DNA of 64,000 bases from Actinoplanes aureus (GTDB taxonomy: Bacteria > Actinomycetota > Actinomycetes > Mycobacteriales > Micromonosporaceae): positions 239,528 to 303,527 of the forward strand of contig NZ_JADQTO010000008.1 of assembly GCF_015704865.1 (NCBI RefSeq), written 5' to 3'. Shown piece by piece: positions 45,093 to 53,832 of the stretch. The position numbers and the translations under genes are program-made. Within the stretch, counting starts at the first letter, position 1; each line of letters starts with the position of its first letter. The notes under the pieces were generated by a model. That model had not been told where the DNA came from, made no database searches, and saw only the letters and a program-made list of their open reading frames with translations.

Positions 45093-47156
45093 ATGTTTGA
45101 GGCCTGGACAGGCGTCGACATTTCGGCTAGTTTCGCGTTGATCGTCTTCTGGGCGCTCACCTCTTGGCAACTGGGCCGCGTGGTGCGGCAGACCGAGCCG
45201 GGCAAGCTCACGAGAAACGCCCTGTGGGCGCTCGTGCTGTTGGTCGTCGCCGGGATCCCGGCCCTGGTGAAGGCCGCACTGGTCGGGATTCTCCTGGCGC
45301 AGGGCTGGCTGTTTGGGGTCAACCATCTGGTGTTCGTGGTGCCGATGGTGGTGATCCCGGCCGTGCTGTCGTTCTGGTGGACGTTCCCCGCCCTGCTCGC
45401 CCTGCGCCGCGCGGCCGACGGCTCGGGCGCCGAGCGCCGCGCCGCCCTCACCGACCTGCGGCCGGCGCTCCCGCCCCGGCTCACCGCGATCGGCGGCGCG
45501 TTCGCGGTCTGGTTGGCCTTCTTCCGGCAGCCCGTGCCTTCCCTGCTCGACGAGATCGCCCTCTACGGCACAGTGTTCCTGCTGGCCGCGCTGACCCAGG
45601 TGGTCAAACTGCGCCGGGTGGCGGGCCGGGTCGCCGCGGGCGGCGAGTTTCCCCGCTGGGGGATCCGCGCGGCGCGGGCGGCCGCCACCGTCGTCGCGTT
45701 CGTCGCGGTCGTCGTCCTCGGCCTGGTCTGGGCGGCGTCGGCGAGCAAAGTGCCGGGTCGTTACAACATGGCCGAACATGTCGGAGGTACGCATGCCCAG
45801 GCGGCTGCAGCGGCGCACAGTGGTGGCGCCCACGCCGCGGCGGCCCCCGGGAAGGGCACGTCGATCACCGAACTGACCGGCCCGCGCGACGGCGAGCCGG
45901 ACCGGAAGTTTACCCTGACCGCGCAGACCTCCGAGATCACCCTGCCGTCCGGGGCCAGGATCCAGGGCTGGACCTACAACGGCACGGCACCGGGCCCGCA
46001 GCTGCGGGTCAGGCAGAACGAGCTGGTCGAGGTCGAGCTGATCAACAAGGACGTGACAGCCGGCGTCTCCCTGCACTGGCACGGCGTCGACGTGCCGAAT
46101 GCCGAGGACGGCGTGCCCGGTCTCACCCAGCACGCGGTCCCGGTCGGTGGCCGGCACGTCTACCGGTTCCGGCCGCCGGACGTGGGCAGCTACTGGTACC
46201 ACTCGCACCAGATCTCCTCGGAGCAGGTGCGCGGCGGCCTCTTCGGCGCCATCGTGGTCGACGCGCCGGCCGGAGCCGACGCCGGCATCACCGACATCCC
46301 GGTCGTGGTGCACACCTTCAAGGGCCAGCACCAGACGGTCAACGGCGTCGACCAGGTGCAGCGCCGGGCCACCCCGGCTGGCACCAAAGTGCGCCTGCGA
46401 CTGATCAACTCGGACAGCCAGACCCGCCGCTTCGGCCTCACCGGCACCCCGTTCCGGGTCACCGGCATCGACGGTACGCCGGTGAACGGCCCGGCCGAGA
46501 TCTCCGACCGGCTGCTGGTCGTCGGCGGCGGCGCCCGGTACGACCTCGAGTTCACCATGCCGGCCGGCGCGGTCCGGCTGGCCACCACCCTGCACCCGGA
46601 CAAGGGCCTGCTGCTCAGCCCGGACGGCGCCGGCGAACTGGCCGCGAAACTCGACGGCGAGCCGCTCGACGCCAACAGTTACGGCACCCCGGCACCGACC
46701 GAGTTCGGCCCGGGTACCCGGCCGGAACAGATGGTCGAGTGGATCTTCGACAACCGCCTGGGCTTCTTCGACGGCTCGCTGCGCATGGTCTACACCGCCA
46801 ACGGCGACCTCTTCCCGGACGTGCCGCCGGTAACCGTCCGGGAAGGCGACATCGTCAAGATGCGATTCGTCAACCGCAGCTTCGTCGACCATCCGATGCA
46901 CCTGCACGGCCACCACGTGCTCGTGCTGTCCCGCAACGGCATGGCCGCCTCGGGCAGCCCGCAGTGGCTGGACACGGTCACCGTCCACCCCGGCGAGACG
47001 TACGAGATCATGTTTAAGGCGGACAACCCGGGGATCTGGATGGACCACTGCCACGATCTCGACCACGCGGCCGTCGGCATGGTCATGCACCTCAACTACG
47101 AGGGCTACAGCACCCCGTTTGAGGCCGGCCACGACACTCCGAACCAGCCGGAGTGA
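45093..47156 (+). CDS. multicopper oxidase fused to an N-terminal membrane domain
   Basis: A 687-residue protein. Residues 1-222 form about six helices, including SASFALIVFWALTSWQL and AATVVAFVAVVVLGLVWAAS. Then comes a His/Ala-rich linker (AEHVGGTHAQAAAAAHSGGA) and a two-domain laccase-like oxidase. Copper ligands: HWHG (His328, 330), HSH (370, 372), HPMHLHGH (600, 603, 605) and HCHDLDHAAVGM (652, Cys653, 654, 658, Met663). It should oxidise a metal ion or phenol outside the membrane with O2. ATG 45093 with AAGGA upstream is used. Confidence 0.9.
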   Translation: MFEAWTGVDISASFALIVFWALTSWQLGRVVRQTEPGKLTRNALWALVLLVVAGIPALVKAALVGILLAQGWLFGVNHLVFVVPMVVIPAVLSFWWTFPALLALRRAADGSGAERRAALTDLRPALPPRLTAIGGAFAVWLAFFRQPVPSLLDEIALYGTVFLLAALTQVVKLRRVAGRVAAGGEFPRWGIRAARAAATVVAFVAVVVLGLVWAASASKVPGRYNMAEHVGGTHAQAAAAAHSGGAHAAAAPGKGTSITELTGPRDGEPDRKFTLTAQTSEITLPSGARIQGWTYNGTAPGPQLRVRQNELVEVELINKDVTAGVSLHWHGVDVPNAEDGVPGLTQHAVPVGGRHVYRFRPPDVGSYWYHSHQISSEQVRGGLFGAIVVDAPAGADAGITDIPVVVHTFKGQHQTVNGVDQVQRRATPAGTKVRLRLINSDSQTRRFGLTGTPFRVTGIDGTPVNGPAEISDRLLVVGGGARYDLEFTMPAGAVRLATTLHPDKGLLLSPDGAGELAAKLDGEPLDANSYGTPAPTEFGPGTRPEQMVEWIFDNRLGFFDGSLRMVYTANGDLFPDVPPVTVREGDIVKMRFVNRSFVDHPMHLHGHHVLVLSRNGMAASGSPQWLDTVTVHPGETYEIMFKADNPGIWMDHCHDLDHAAVGMVMHLNYEGYSTPFEAGHDTPNQPE

Positions 47157-47162
47157 GCCAGG

Positions 47163-47247
47163 ACGACCGCACCCGAACAGCCGTGCCGCTGGTTCGCCCG
47201 AGTAGTACGGCCGCTGGTCGGCGACACGGCTGTTCGGGTGCGGTCGT
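47163..47247. terminator. 23-bp perfect inverted repeat between the two oxidase genes
   Basis: Arms 47163-47185 and 47225-47247 are exact complements (23 bp, containing CGCACCCGAACAGCCGTG), with a 39-base loop that itself contains CCGCTGGT twice. It begins seven bases after the first oxidase stop. There is no T run. Termination or a palindromic mobile repeat are both possible. Confidence 0.6.
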
Positions 47248-47396
47248 GATCAGGGTGCCCTGCCGCGACCAGCACCGTCAGGTTGAAAGGCTCATTCGAT
47301 CACGCCATTAATCGTACGCTGCTGTGCCAGCTTGCCTGTTGTTCTGCTCTGGCGCTTCCTGCCCGGTAATGGGCACTGGAATACATCTCCGGTCGT

Positions 47397-47430
47397 ATCC
47401 CGGCATACGTCTGGAGAGGTATGCCGGGAT
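47397..47430. promoter_or_regulatory. operator-like 12-bp inverted repeat upstream of the second oxidase
   Basis: ATCCCGGCATAC and its complement GTATGCCGGGAT flank a ten-base spacer. The site is 71 bases upstream of the oxidase start at 47502. Symmetry and position suggest a dimeric repressor or activator site. Such sites precede metal-responsive oxidase genes, but no regulator can be named. The rest of 47248-47501 holds no gene. Confidence 0.6.
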
Positions 47431-47501
47431 CGGCGAAATCAGGGGTCACTCGGGGGCTTTATAGCGAGGCAATCGATGCCGACCATGGAAGGATTAGAAC
47501 T

Positions 47502-48992
47502 ATGAAGCGTAGAAGTGTGCTCCTCCTGGCCGCCTTTTCCGGTGCGGCTACCGCCGCGGTTTCCTGTGACGCGGATTCCGAGAAGCCCTCCTCCGGCAAT
47601 GGGGCCGGCTTCAGCAACTCGTTGCGGATTCCGCCGATCCTGGGTCCGGAGACCGGCGCGGACGGGATGAAGCAGTTCAACCTCACCATGCAGGCCGGCG
47701 GCCGCACCGAGTTCCAGCCCGGCAAGGTCGCCGACACCTGGGGCATCAACGGCGCCTACCTGGGCCCGACTCTGCGGGTAACCCGCGGTGACAAGGTACG
47801 CATGCGGGTCACCAACCAGATCGGCGAGACCAGTACCCTGCACTGGCATGGCATCCGGCTGCCCGCGAAGATGGATGGCGGCCCGCACCAGATGATCGAG
47901 CCGGGAGCCACGTGGACGCCGGAGTGGACGATCGATCAGCCGGCCATGATGGGGTGGTACCACCCGCATCTGCACGAGCGGACCGCCATGCACGTCTACC
48001 GTGGCCTGGCCGGCCTGATCATCATCGACGACGACAACAAGCCGGACCTGCCGAGTGAGTACGGCGTCGACGACGTCCCCCTGATCATCCAGGACAAGAA
48101 CTTCGAGGACGACGGCAAGCTCGACGAGGATGGCGTGGAGGACGGCACCTGGGGTGTCCTCGGTGACAGCATCCTGATCAACGGCACGTTCGGCGCCGAG
48201 TTCAAGGTCACCACGCGGACGGTGCGGTTCCGCATCCTCAACGCTTCCAACGCCCGTGTGTACCGGGTGGGCTTCGCCGACAACCGCAAGTTCCACGTCG
48301 TCGGCACCGACGGCGGCCTGCTGGAACGGCCGGTGGAGGTGGACCGGGTCAAGCTCAGCCCGGCCGAGCGGGCCCAGATCGTGGTGCGGTTCGCCCCGGG
48401 CGAGCAGATCGTGCTCAACAGCGTCGGCGAGACGGAGCGGTCGGCCGGCGACCCGGAGGAGGACGACTACGACCTGATGAGGTTGATCACCGCGCAGGAC
48501 CTGGCCGATTCCCCGGACCTGCCTTCGGCCCTCGGCGGGGTGCCCGCCACCGCGCCACCGGCCGGCGCGCGGGTGCGCACGTTCCGGCTGTCCGGCTCCG
48601 AGATCAACGACAAGGAGATGGACATGAACCGGATCGACGAGGTGGTGCCCGCCGGAGCGCACGAGATCTGGGAGGTCATCAACACCTCGTACGCACACAA
48701 CTTCCACATTCACGAGGTGGACTTCCGTGTCATGGAGCTCAACGGCCACCCGCCGCCGGAGTACCAGCGCGGCCCGAAGGACACCGTCTTCCTGCCTAAG
48801 GGCGCGACAGCCCGACTGTCGGTCAAGTTCAACACGTACGTCGACCCGGTGTCGCCGTACATGTTCCACTGCCACATCTTGCGGCACGAGGACAAGGGCA
48901 TGATGGGCCAGTACGTCGTGGTCGAGCCGGGCACCGAGAACCAGGTGGCCCGCACCATCAACGCCGGCTCCTCCGGCGGCCACCACAACTGA
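47502..48992 (+). CDS. multicopper oxidase (CueO/CotA type), exported
   Basis: A 496-residue exported laccase-like oxidase. The signal MKRRSVLLLAAFSGAATAAV ends in VSC, so it has both an RR pair and a possible lipobox. Copper ligands: HWHG (His114, 116), YHPHLH (154, 156, 158), HNFHIH (399, 402, 404) and HCHILRHEDKGMM (456, Cys457, 458, 462, Met467 or 468). It has three cupredoxin domains. An acidic insert (KNFEDDGKLDEDGVEDGTWG) and the metal-rich context suggest copper or iron oxidation. It pairs with the membrane-fused oxidase upstream. Confidence 0.92.
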   Translation: MKRRSVLLLAAFSGAATAAVSCDADSEKPSSGNGAGFSNSLRIPPILGPETGADGMKQFNLTMQAGGRTEFQPGKVADTWGINGAYLGPTLRVTRGDKVRMRVTNQIGETSTLHWHGIRLPAKMDGGPHQMIEPGATWTPEWTIDQPAMMGWYHPHLHERTAMHVYRGLAGLIIIDDDNKPDLPSEYGVDDVPLIIQDKNFEDDGKLDEDGVEDGTWGVLGDSILINGTFGAEFKVTTRTVRFRILNASNARVYRVGFADNRKFHVVGTDGGLLERPVEVDRVKLSPAERAQIVVRFAPGEQIVLNSVGETERSAGDPEEDDYDLMRLITAQDLADSPDLPSALGGVPATAPPAGARVRTFRLSGSEINDKEMDMNRIDEVVPAGAHEIWEVINTSYAHNFHIHEVDFRVMELNGHPPPEYQRGPKDTVFLPKGATARLSVKFNTYVDPVSPYMFHCHILRHEDKGMMGQYVVVEPGTENQVARTINAGSSGGHHN

Positions 48993-49211
48993 TCGGCGAC
49001 CTCCGTGCAGGGCCCGACTGGACGGCAGGCCTTGTCGTCGTACCCGGTCCGCGCCGTCCACCTGCCTTCGCTCCCGGCTGAGGCGCTCCCCGGCGAGCAT
49101 CGACACCGTGCGCGGGATCACCCGCTCGCGGGATCTCACCCGCGCATCGCGAAGGGAGCTGTCCCCCTCGGCCGGCGGCCGGGCGGGCCTGTGACCACGA
49201 AGGGACGTGTC

Positions 49212-49781
49212 ATGGACAACCAGGCCATCACTGCCGCCGCCCTGGCCGCGGGGCAGGGCTGCCAGGCGTCGGCCGCCACCTTCATCCGGGCCACCCAGGC
49301 CGAAGTGCACCGGTTCCTGGTCCACCTGGTCGGGCCGCGGGAGGCCGACGACCTCGCCCAGGAGACCTATCTTCGGGCGCTGCGCAGCCTGCCCCGGTTC
49401 GCCGCTCGCTCGTCCGCCCGGACCTGGCTGTTCTCGATCGCCCGGCGGGTCGCCGTGGACCACGTGCGGGCGGCCATGGCCCGGCCCCGGATCGTCCACG
49501 TGGCGGATTGGCGGGCCACTGTCGAGACGCACGGGCCGGCCGTCGACGCCCGGATCGACGAGCAGACCGCGCTGCGGCAGCTGCTCGACGGCCTGGCGCC
49601 GGAGCGGCGGGAGGCGTTTCTGGTCACCCAGATGCTCGGCCTGTCCTACGCCGAGGCGGCCGAAGTCTGCGGCTGCCCGGTCGGCACGATCCGCTCCCGG
49701 GTGGCCCGGGCCCGTGCGGATCTGGTTGCCGCGATGGCCGCGAACACTTCCGAACCGGCTCGCCGACGCAGCGCCAGATAG
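49212..49781 (+). CDS. ECF sigma factor (SigC-like)
   Basis: A 189-residue sigma factor. Region 2 (AEVHRFLVHLVGPREADDLA, QETYLRALRSLPRF) and region 4 (LLDGLAPERREAFLVTQMLG, SYAEAAEVCGCPVGTIRSRV) are complete; no C-terminal extension or anti-sigma gene is seen. It resembles the mycobacterial SigC group. It follows the multicopper-oxidase gene on the same strand after 219 bases, so it may drive the island's oxidases. Promoter motifs for it were not identified. ATG 49212 is preferred. Confidence 0.88.
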   Translation: MDNQAITAAALAAGQGCQASAATFIRATQAEVHRFLVHLVGPREADDLAQETYLRALRSLPRFAARSSARTWLFSIARRVAVDHVRAAMARPRIVHVADWRATVETHGPAVDARIDEQTALRQLLDGLAPERREAFLVTQMLGLSYAEAAEVCGCPVGTIRSRVARARADLVAAMAANTSEPARRRSAR

Positions 49782-50053
49782 CACCTTTCCGCACCTGGGA
49801 AAGAGGAGATTGATCATAATGTGGCGGGACATGCGCGAAGCAGTCACGGAAAATGACGAAGATCAAACACCCGCACGTCAGACGGTGTTCTCCGGCATAT
49901 GTGGGAGCCGATGGCTCGCGTTCTTGGCAGGCCCTGCGCGGGGACGCCAGCAGCAGCGGGCACCCAACCACCAACAGCACGTGCGACAGGATCCGCCCGA
50001 GCTCGACCTGACCGCCGGCCACGTCCTCGGCGTTAGCACCGGGGCGCGCCCGG
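49782..50053. other. spacer after the sigma factor
   Basis: A possible small frame starts at ATG 49819 with GAGGAG 11 bases upstream (first residues MWRDMREAVTENDEDQTPAR), but it soon turns into low-complexity Arg/Gly sequence and then overlaps the M24 remnant in another frame. I do not accept it as a gene. Confidence 0.4.
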
Positions 50054-50203
50054 GACAACGAGGACGGCACCGTCGTCAACCTGGGGACTCTGTACTACGA
50101 GTCCGGCTTCGGCGCCGACCGCGTGGAGGACCCGTTCCTGGTCACAGCCGACGGCAACCGGCTGCTCACCACGCAGGACCGCAAGCTCGCTGGGATTGGC
50201 TGA
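50054..50203 (+). pseudogene. 3' remnant of an M24 (Xaa-Pro/creatinase-like) peptidase gene
   Basis: In one frame this reads DNEDGTVVNLGTLYYESGFG, ADRVEDPFLVTADGNRLLTT and QDRKLAGIG, then TGA. RVEDPFLVTADGNRLLT resembles the closing RIEDxxLVTxDGxxxLT of M24 peptidases. No start and no upstream part of the fold remain. Confidence 0.5.
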
Positions 50204-50212
50204 CCGGGCCGC

Positions 50213-50875
50213 TCACGGCAGCCAGCCGGGCAGGGCGCGGCCCGACTCGTACGCCCACACCACCAGCTGGGCCCGATCCCGCAGGCACAGCTTGGTGAGG
50301 ATCCTGCTGACATGGGTCTTGGTGGTCGCGTGGCTGATCACCAGACGGCCGGCGATCTCCTCGTTCGACAGGCCGCGGGCTACCAGATCCATGATCTCCA
50401 CCTCGCGCGCGGTCAGCGTGTCCAACTCCGGCGCCGGCGGCGGGGTCAGGCGCGCGGCCACCTCGGCGATTAGCCGCCGGGTCACCGACGGGGCGAGCAG
50501 GGCGTCGCCGCGAGCCACCACCCGTACCGCCCGGATCAGGTCCACCGGATCGGTGTCCTTCAACAGGAAGCCGCTGGCACCGGCCCGGATCGCGCCGTAG
50601 ACGTACTCGTCCGCCTCGAACGTGGTCAGGATGACCACCTTGACGTCCCGCAGCGTCTCGTCCGAGCAGATCTCCCGGGTCGCCGCCAGGCCGTCCAACT
50701 CCGGCATCCGGACGTCCATAAGGATCACGTCCGGGCGCCGCTCCCGGGCCAGTTTCACGGCCTCCCGCCCGTTGGCGGCCTCGCCGCTCACCTCGAGATC
50801 CGGCTCAAGGCTGAGGATGGAGCGGAACCCGGCCCGAACCAGGATCTGGTCGTCGGCAAGGACTAGAGAGATCAT
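50213..50875 (-). CDS. NarL/FixJ-type response regulator (island copy)
   Basis: A 220-residue regulator with a receiver domain (Asp8, Asp9, phospho-acceptor Asp54, Lys in FLLKD) and a LuxR helix-turn-helix (LTAREVEIMDLVARGLSNEE). It is a close relative of the chromosomal regulator at 24055-24699. It overlaps the kinase gene upstream by four bases. That kinase is frameshifted, so the regulator may now lack its partner or be fed by another kinase. Confidence 0.92.
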   Translation of the reverse strand: MISLVLADDQILVRAGFRSILSLEPDLEVSGEAANGREAVKLARERRPDVILMDVRMPELDGLAATREICSDETLRDVKVVILTTFEADEYVYGAIRAGASGFLLKDTDPVDLIRAVRVVARGDALLAPSVTRRLIAEVAARLTPPPAPELDTLTAREVEIMDLVARGLSNEEIAGRLVISHATTKTHVSRILTKLCLRDRAQLVVWAYESGRALPGWLP

Positions 50876-52046
50876 CGGTGTCCGCTCTCGTCGAGGGTAA
50901 CCGGCAGCCGAGCCCGCACCGTGAAACCGCCTTCGGGTCGCGGTAAGGCCTGGATCCGGCCGCCGATCATGATGGCCCGCTCGGTCATCCCGCGTAGACC
51001 GTTGCCGTTGCGTAGCGTCTCCGGGTCCACCGGGCCCTCACCGTCGTCCTCCACGGTGACCATCAGTTGGCCGCCGTCCTGCCGGATCACCACCCCGGCG
51101 CTGCTCGCCGACGAGTGCCGGATCGCGTTGGTCAGCGCCTCCTGCATGATCCGGTACGCGGCCGCGTCCACCGTCGCCGGCAGCGCCGTCGCAGCCAGCT
51201 TGACCGAGGACCGCACCGGCAGCCCGGCCGCCTCGGTGCCGGCGATCAGCTCCCGCAGGCGGGCCAGCGACGGCCCGGGCTGCACCGGGTCCGCGCGGTC
51301 CGCCTGGCGCAGCAGGCTCAGCACCGCCCGCACCTCCCGCAGCGCGTCATTGCTGGTCGTCCGGATCGCCTCCAACGCCTCGAACGCCGGCTCCGGCGAC
51401 CGGATGCGCAGCGCGGCGCTGGCCTGCACGTGGATCAGCGAGATCTGGTGCGCTACCACGTCGTGCAGCTCGCGGGCGATCCGCAGCCGCTCCTCCATGG
51501 CCCGGCCCGACGCCTCGCTCTCCCGGGTCGCCTCGGCCAGGGCGGCCCGCTGCTCGGCCTGCGCCACGTGGCGGGCCCTGGTCCGGGCTACCTCGCCGAG
51601 CACCACCGTCAGCAACAGGATCGGGGCCACCCCGATCACGGTCTGCACCTGGTCGCGCAGCATGCCGTTGAGGCCGTCGGCGTGCAGGGCCGGCAGCACC
51701 GAAAAGGCGAGGACCAACAGCACCGCGGCGCTTACCGACAGCACCGGGCTCCGGTCGCGGGCCACCGTGTAGAGGGCGACGACGAAACTCAACGCGATCG
51801 GCGCGTCCGGGAAACCGGGCGGGTAGTACGCCAGAGCGGCCGCGCTCGTGCACACCAGCACGGCCACCGGGTAGTTCTGCCGCACAGCAGGACCGCCGAG
51901 GCGATCAGGATCAGCGCCCAGCCCAGCGGCATCAGCGGCCGGTCGTCATCGTCCGACGTGGTCAGAACGGTGATCATGTTGAGTGCCAGAACGAGGCAAG
52001 AGATGGCCGCCTCCCGCCACGTCGTCACCGAGCGGGTGCGCCACAT
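50872..52046 (-). pseudogene. NarL-type sensor histidine kinase with a frameshift
   Basis: The N-terminal part (ATG 52046: MWRTRSVTTWREAAISCLVL ... LILIASAVLL) and the rest (RQNYPVAVLVCTSAAALAYY ... RELHDVVAHQISLIH ... EALTNAIRHSSAS ... GNGLRGMTERA) are in different frames. The join is near 51885-51890. Loss of one C in a CTG codon (SAVLL-L-RQNYPV expected) would explain it. The downstream frame has a GTG at about 51885 that could start a protein lacking the first helices, so partial function cannot be ruled out. H-, N- and G-boxes are intact. Confidence 0.75.
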
Positions 52047-52056
52047 ACCGACCACC

Positions 52057-52350
52057 CTAAGCATGCCGCTGACCGCCGGTCACTCCAGTGGTGACCAAGC
52101 GTGTCCTTGCAGGCGCCCAACGTCGCCGTATCGTCGCGGGCCGCGCTCGAGCCGGGCTCGATAGTTGATCAAATCTGGGCCGCGATTCAGGGGCGTTGTC
52201 GGCGGGCCGGGTCACGCACTGCACCACGACGCCGGCGGCGAGGCCCGCTGGGCCGAGGATCAGGTGGTTGATCTCGAAGCCGGGCCCGTCACTGCCGAAC
52301 AGGATCAGACCGAGTACGAGACCGGCCAGTCCAAAGACGACTGTTCTCAT
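52057..52350 (-). CDS. small membrane protein
   Basis: A 97-residue protein beginning MRTVVFGLAGLVLGLILFGS. It has two likely helices (5-20 and 30-47), then a polar, Arg-rich tail. It lies 10 bases upstream of the kinase start codon on the same strand and may share its transcript. I do not recognise the family. The long basic tail is doubtful and the functional part may be only the first 50 residues. Confidence 0.5.
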   Translation of the reverse strand: MRTVVFGLAGLVLGLILFGSDGPGFEINHLILGPAGLAAGVVVQCVTRPADNAPESRPRFDQLSSPARARPATIRRRWAPARTRLVTTGVTGGQRHA

Positions 52351-52439
52351 CGCCGGCGCTCCCCATCCATCGATTCGGCATTGGCCCGTCCGACCGGCGC
52401 ACTGCCGTCAAGCCCGGGGAGAAACCTATTGCCAGGCGA

Positions 52440-52890
52440 GAAGTGAGAACAACCGTCCGGAGATGTACTCGGCGGGGGTTTTCCGAGCGATTTCATGCGA
52501 CTCGAGATGTACGCGGGGTCAGGCCAGCCGGCGATCCCGTGGGCCGAGACGCGGATGACCGCCGCTCGGCCTGGGCGGTTCGCCATAGCCCCGGCGGTAT
52601 TCAAATTTGCGGCGGCCGTCACCGATCCCCGCGGGTTCTGACGGGCTGGCCCGGTGCCCAGGACGCCCGGCACTGGCAGCCAGTCGTGCGCCGGCAGCTG
52701 GGGCGGACCTGCGGTGGAGGCGCGCTCGCTCGCCCCGACTGCTGGGTGTACGGGCCGACGTGACGCGCACCATAAACCGGCACCGTCAGCGGCGGCCACC
52801 TCGCGGGCAAGGTCGGCCACCGTGATGGGCTGATGTAGATACGACCGGCGCCGGGCCCGGCTGACAAACGCGATGAATGGCCGGTTCCTT
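52440..52890 (-). pseudogene. AraC-family regulator, decayed
   Basis: On the minus strand pieces of an AraC DNA-binding domain are found in different frames: YLHQPITVADLAREVAAADG (about 52790-52850), and GWPDPAYISSRMKSLGK followed by PAEYISGRLF (about 52450-52540). The middle is scrambled by frameshifts. It is divergent from a DJ-1/PfpI gene, a layout common for AraC and DJ-1-like proteins. The interval 52351-52439 and the spacer to 52948 hold nothing else I can define. Confidence 0.5.
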
Positions 52891-52948
52891 ACGCACGACG
52901 GCCCGGATGCCACTGGCACGTCCAGTGTGTAATGGCGAGCCTGTGTAT

Positions 52949-53545
52949 ATGCGAATCGAGATTCTCATTTTCGACGGCTTCGACGAGCTTGACGCCTTCG
53001 GACCATTCGAGGTCCTGTCCACCGCCGGGTTCGACGTGGAGTTGGTGGCCGTACGCGAGCCCGGTCCGGTGCGCAGTGAGCGGGGCGTCCAACTGAATGT
53101 GCCGAGCGTGCTGGGCCGCCCGGACGGGGTGATCGTGGTCGGCGGCGGATGGCTGGACCGAGCCGAGGAAGGCTCTTGGGCGCAGGCACAGCGCGGTGTG
53201 CTGCTCGAGCGGCTGGCCGACGTGGCCGGATCCGCACGGTGGACGGCGTCGGTATGCACGGGTGGGATGCTGCTCGCCGCAGCCGGCCTACTCACCGGGC
53301 GCAACGCCACGACGCATTGCAAGGCGTACGACGAATTGCGCGCGTACGGCGTCAACGTGATCGAGGAACGGGTGGTCGATGACGGCGATCGAGTTACCGC
53401 AGGCGCGTTGAGCGCCGGATTGGACCTGGGCCTGTGGCTGACCGAGCGCGAGTTGGGCGTGGAACGCGCTGCTGAGGTGGCCGCCGCCATCGACATCTCC
53501 CTGCGGTCCCCGGTCTGGAAGCGTCAACTAGAGAATTTCCGATGA
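52949..53545 (+). CDS. DJ-1/PfpI-family protein
   Basis: A 198-residue protein of the DJ-1/PfpI fold. The start MRIEILIFDGFDELDAFGPF, the nucleophile elbow SVCTGGMLLAAAGLLTGRNA (Cys103) and THCKAYDELRAYGV mark the isocyanide-hydratase/GlxA-type branch. It could act as hydratase, glyoxalase or stress protein; the substrate is unknown. ATG 52949 is used. Its former regulator seems to be the ruined AraC gene upstream. Confidence 0.87.
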   Translation: MRIEILIFDGFDELDAFGPFEVLSTAGFDVELVAVREPGPVRSERGVQLNVPSVLGRPDGVIVVGGGWLDRAEEGSWAQAQRGVLLERLADVAGSARWTASVCTGGMLLAAAGLLTGRNATTHCKAYDELRAYGVNVIEERVVDDGDRVTAGALSAGLDLGLWLTERELGVERAAEVAAAIDISLRSPVWKRQLENFR

Positions 53546-53832
53546 ATAGCATCCGGGCATCGGCTACAGGACCGGTTGTCCGATCGTAAGGAATGACCAG
53601 GCTGGCCGGAGCGCCTTGGCGAAGCGCTGTGCCCGACTTTCCCGGCTAATGCATCGCATGCGGCCTTGATGGGGTAATCCGGATGGCGGATCTTGGAGCT
53701 GGTTGCTTAATGGGTGCGGACGCCGTTGCGGGACTTCGGATGCTTCACCCTCGCCCGGCCCGAAACCCGCCGCCTGGACCCGTGCGCTGGTGTCGGCTCG
53801 TCCGCGTCGATGAGGGCACTCGAGGGCGGTGG
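53546..53832. other. 287-base spacer
   Basis: It separates the DJ-1 gene from the convergent methyltransferase. I see no gene, RNA or repeat. Base composition is less GC-rich than the core, consistent with the island. Confidence 0.4.

Noticed and set aside
49819..50203. A protein gene starting at ATG 49819
   Set aside because: After about 40 residues the reading is low-complexity Arg/Gly/Gln, and it overlaps a recognisable M24 remnant in another frame.
53546..53832. A small gene between the DJ-1 gene and the methyltransferase
   Set aside because: No frame has a start with a ribosome-binding site and coding composition.
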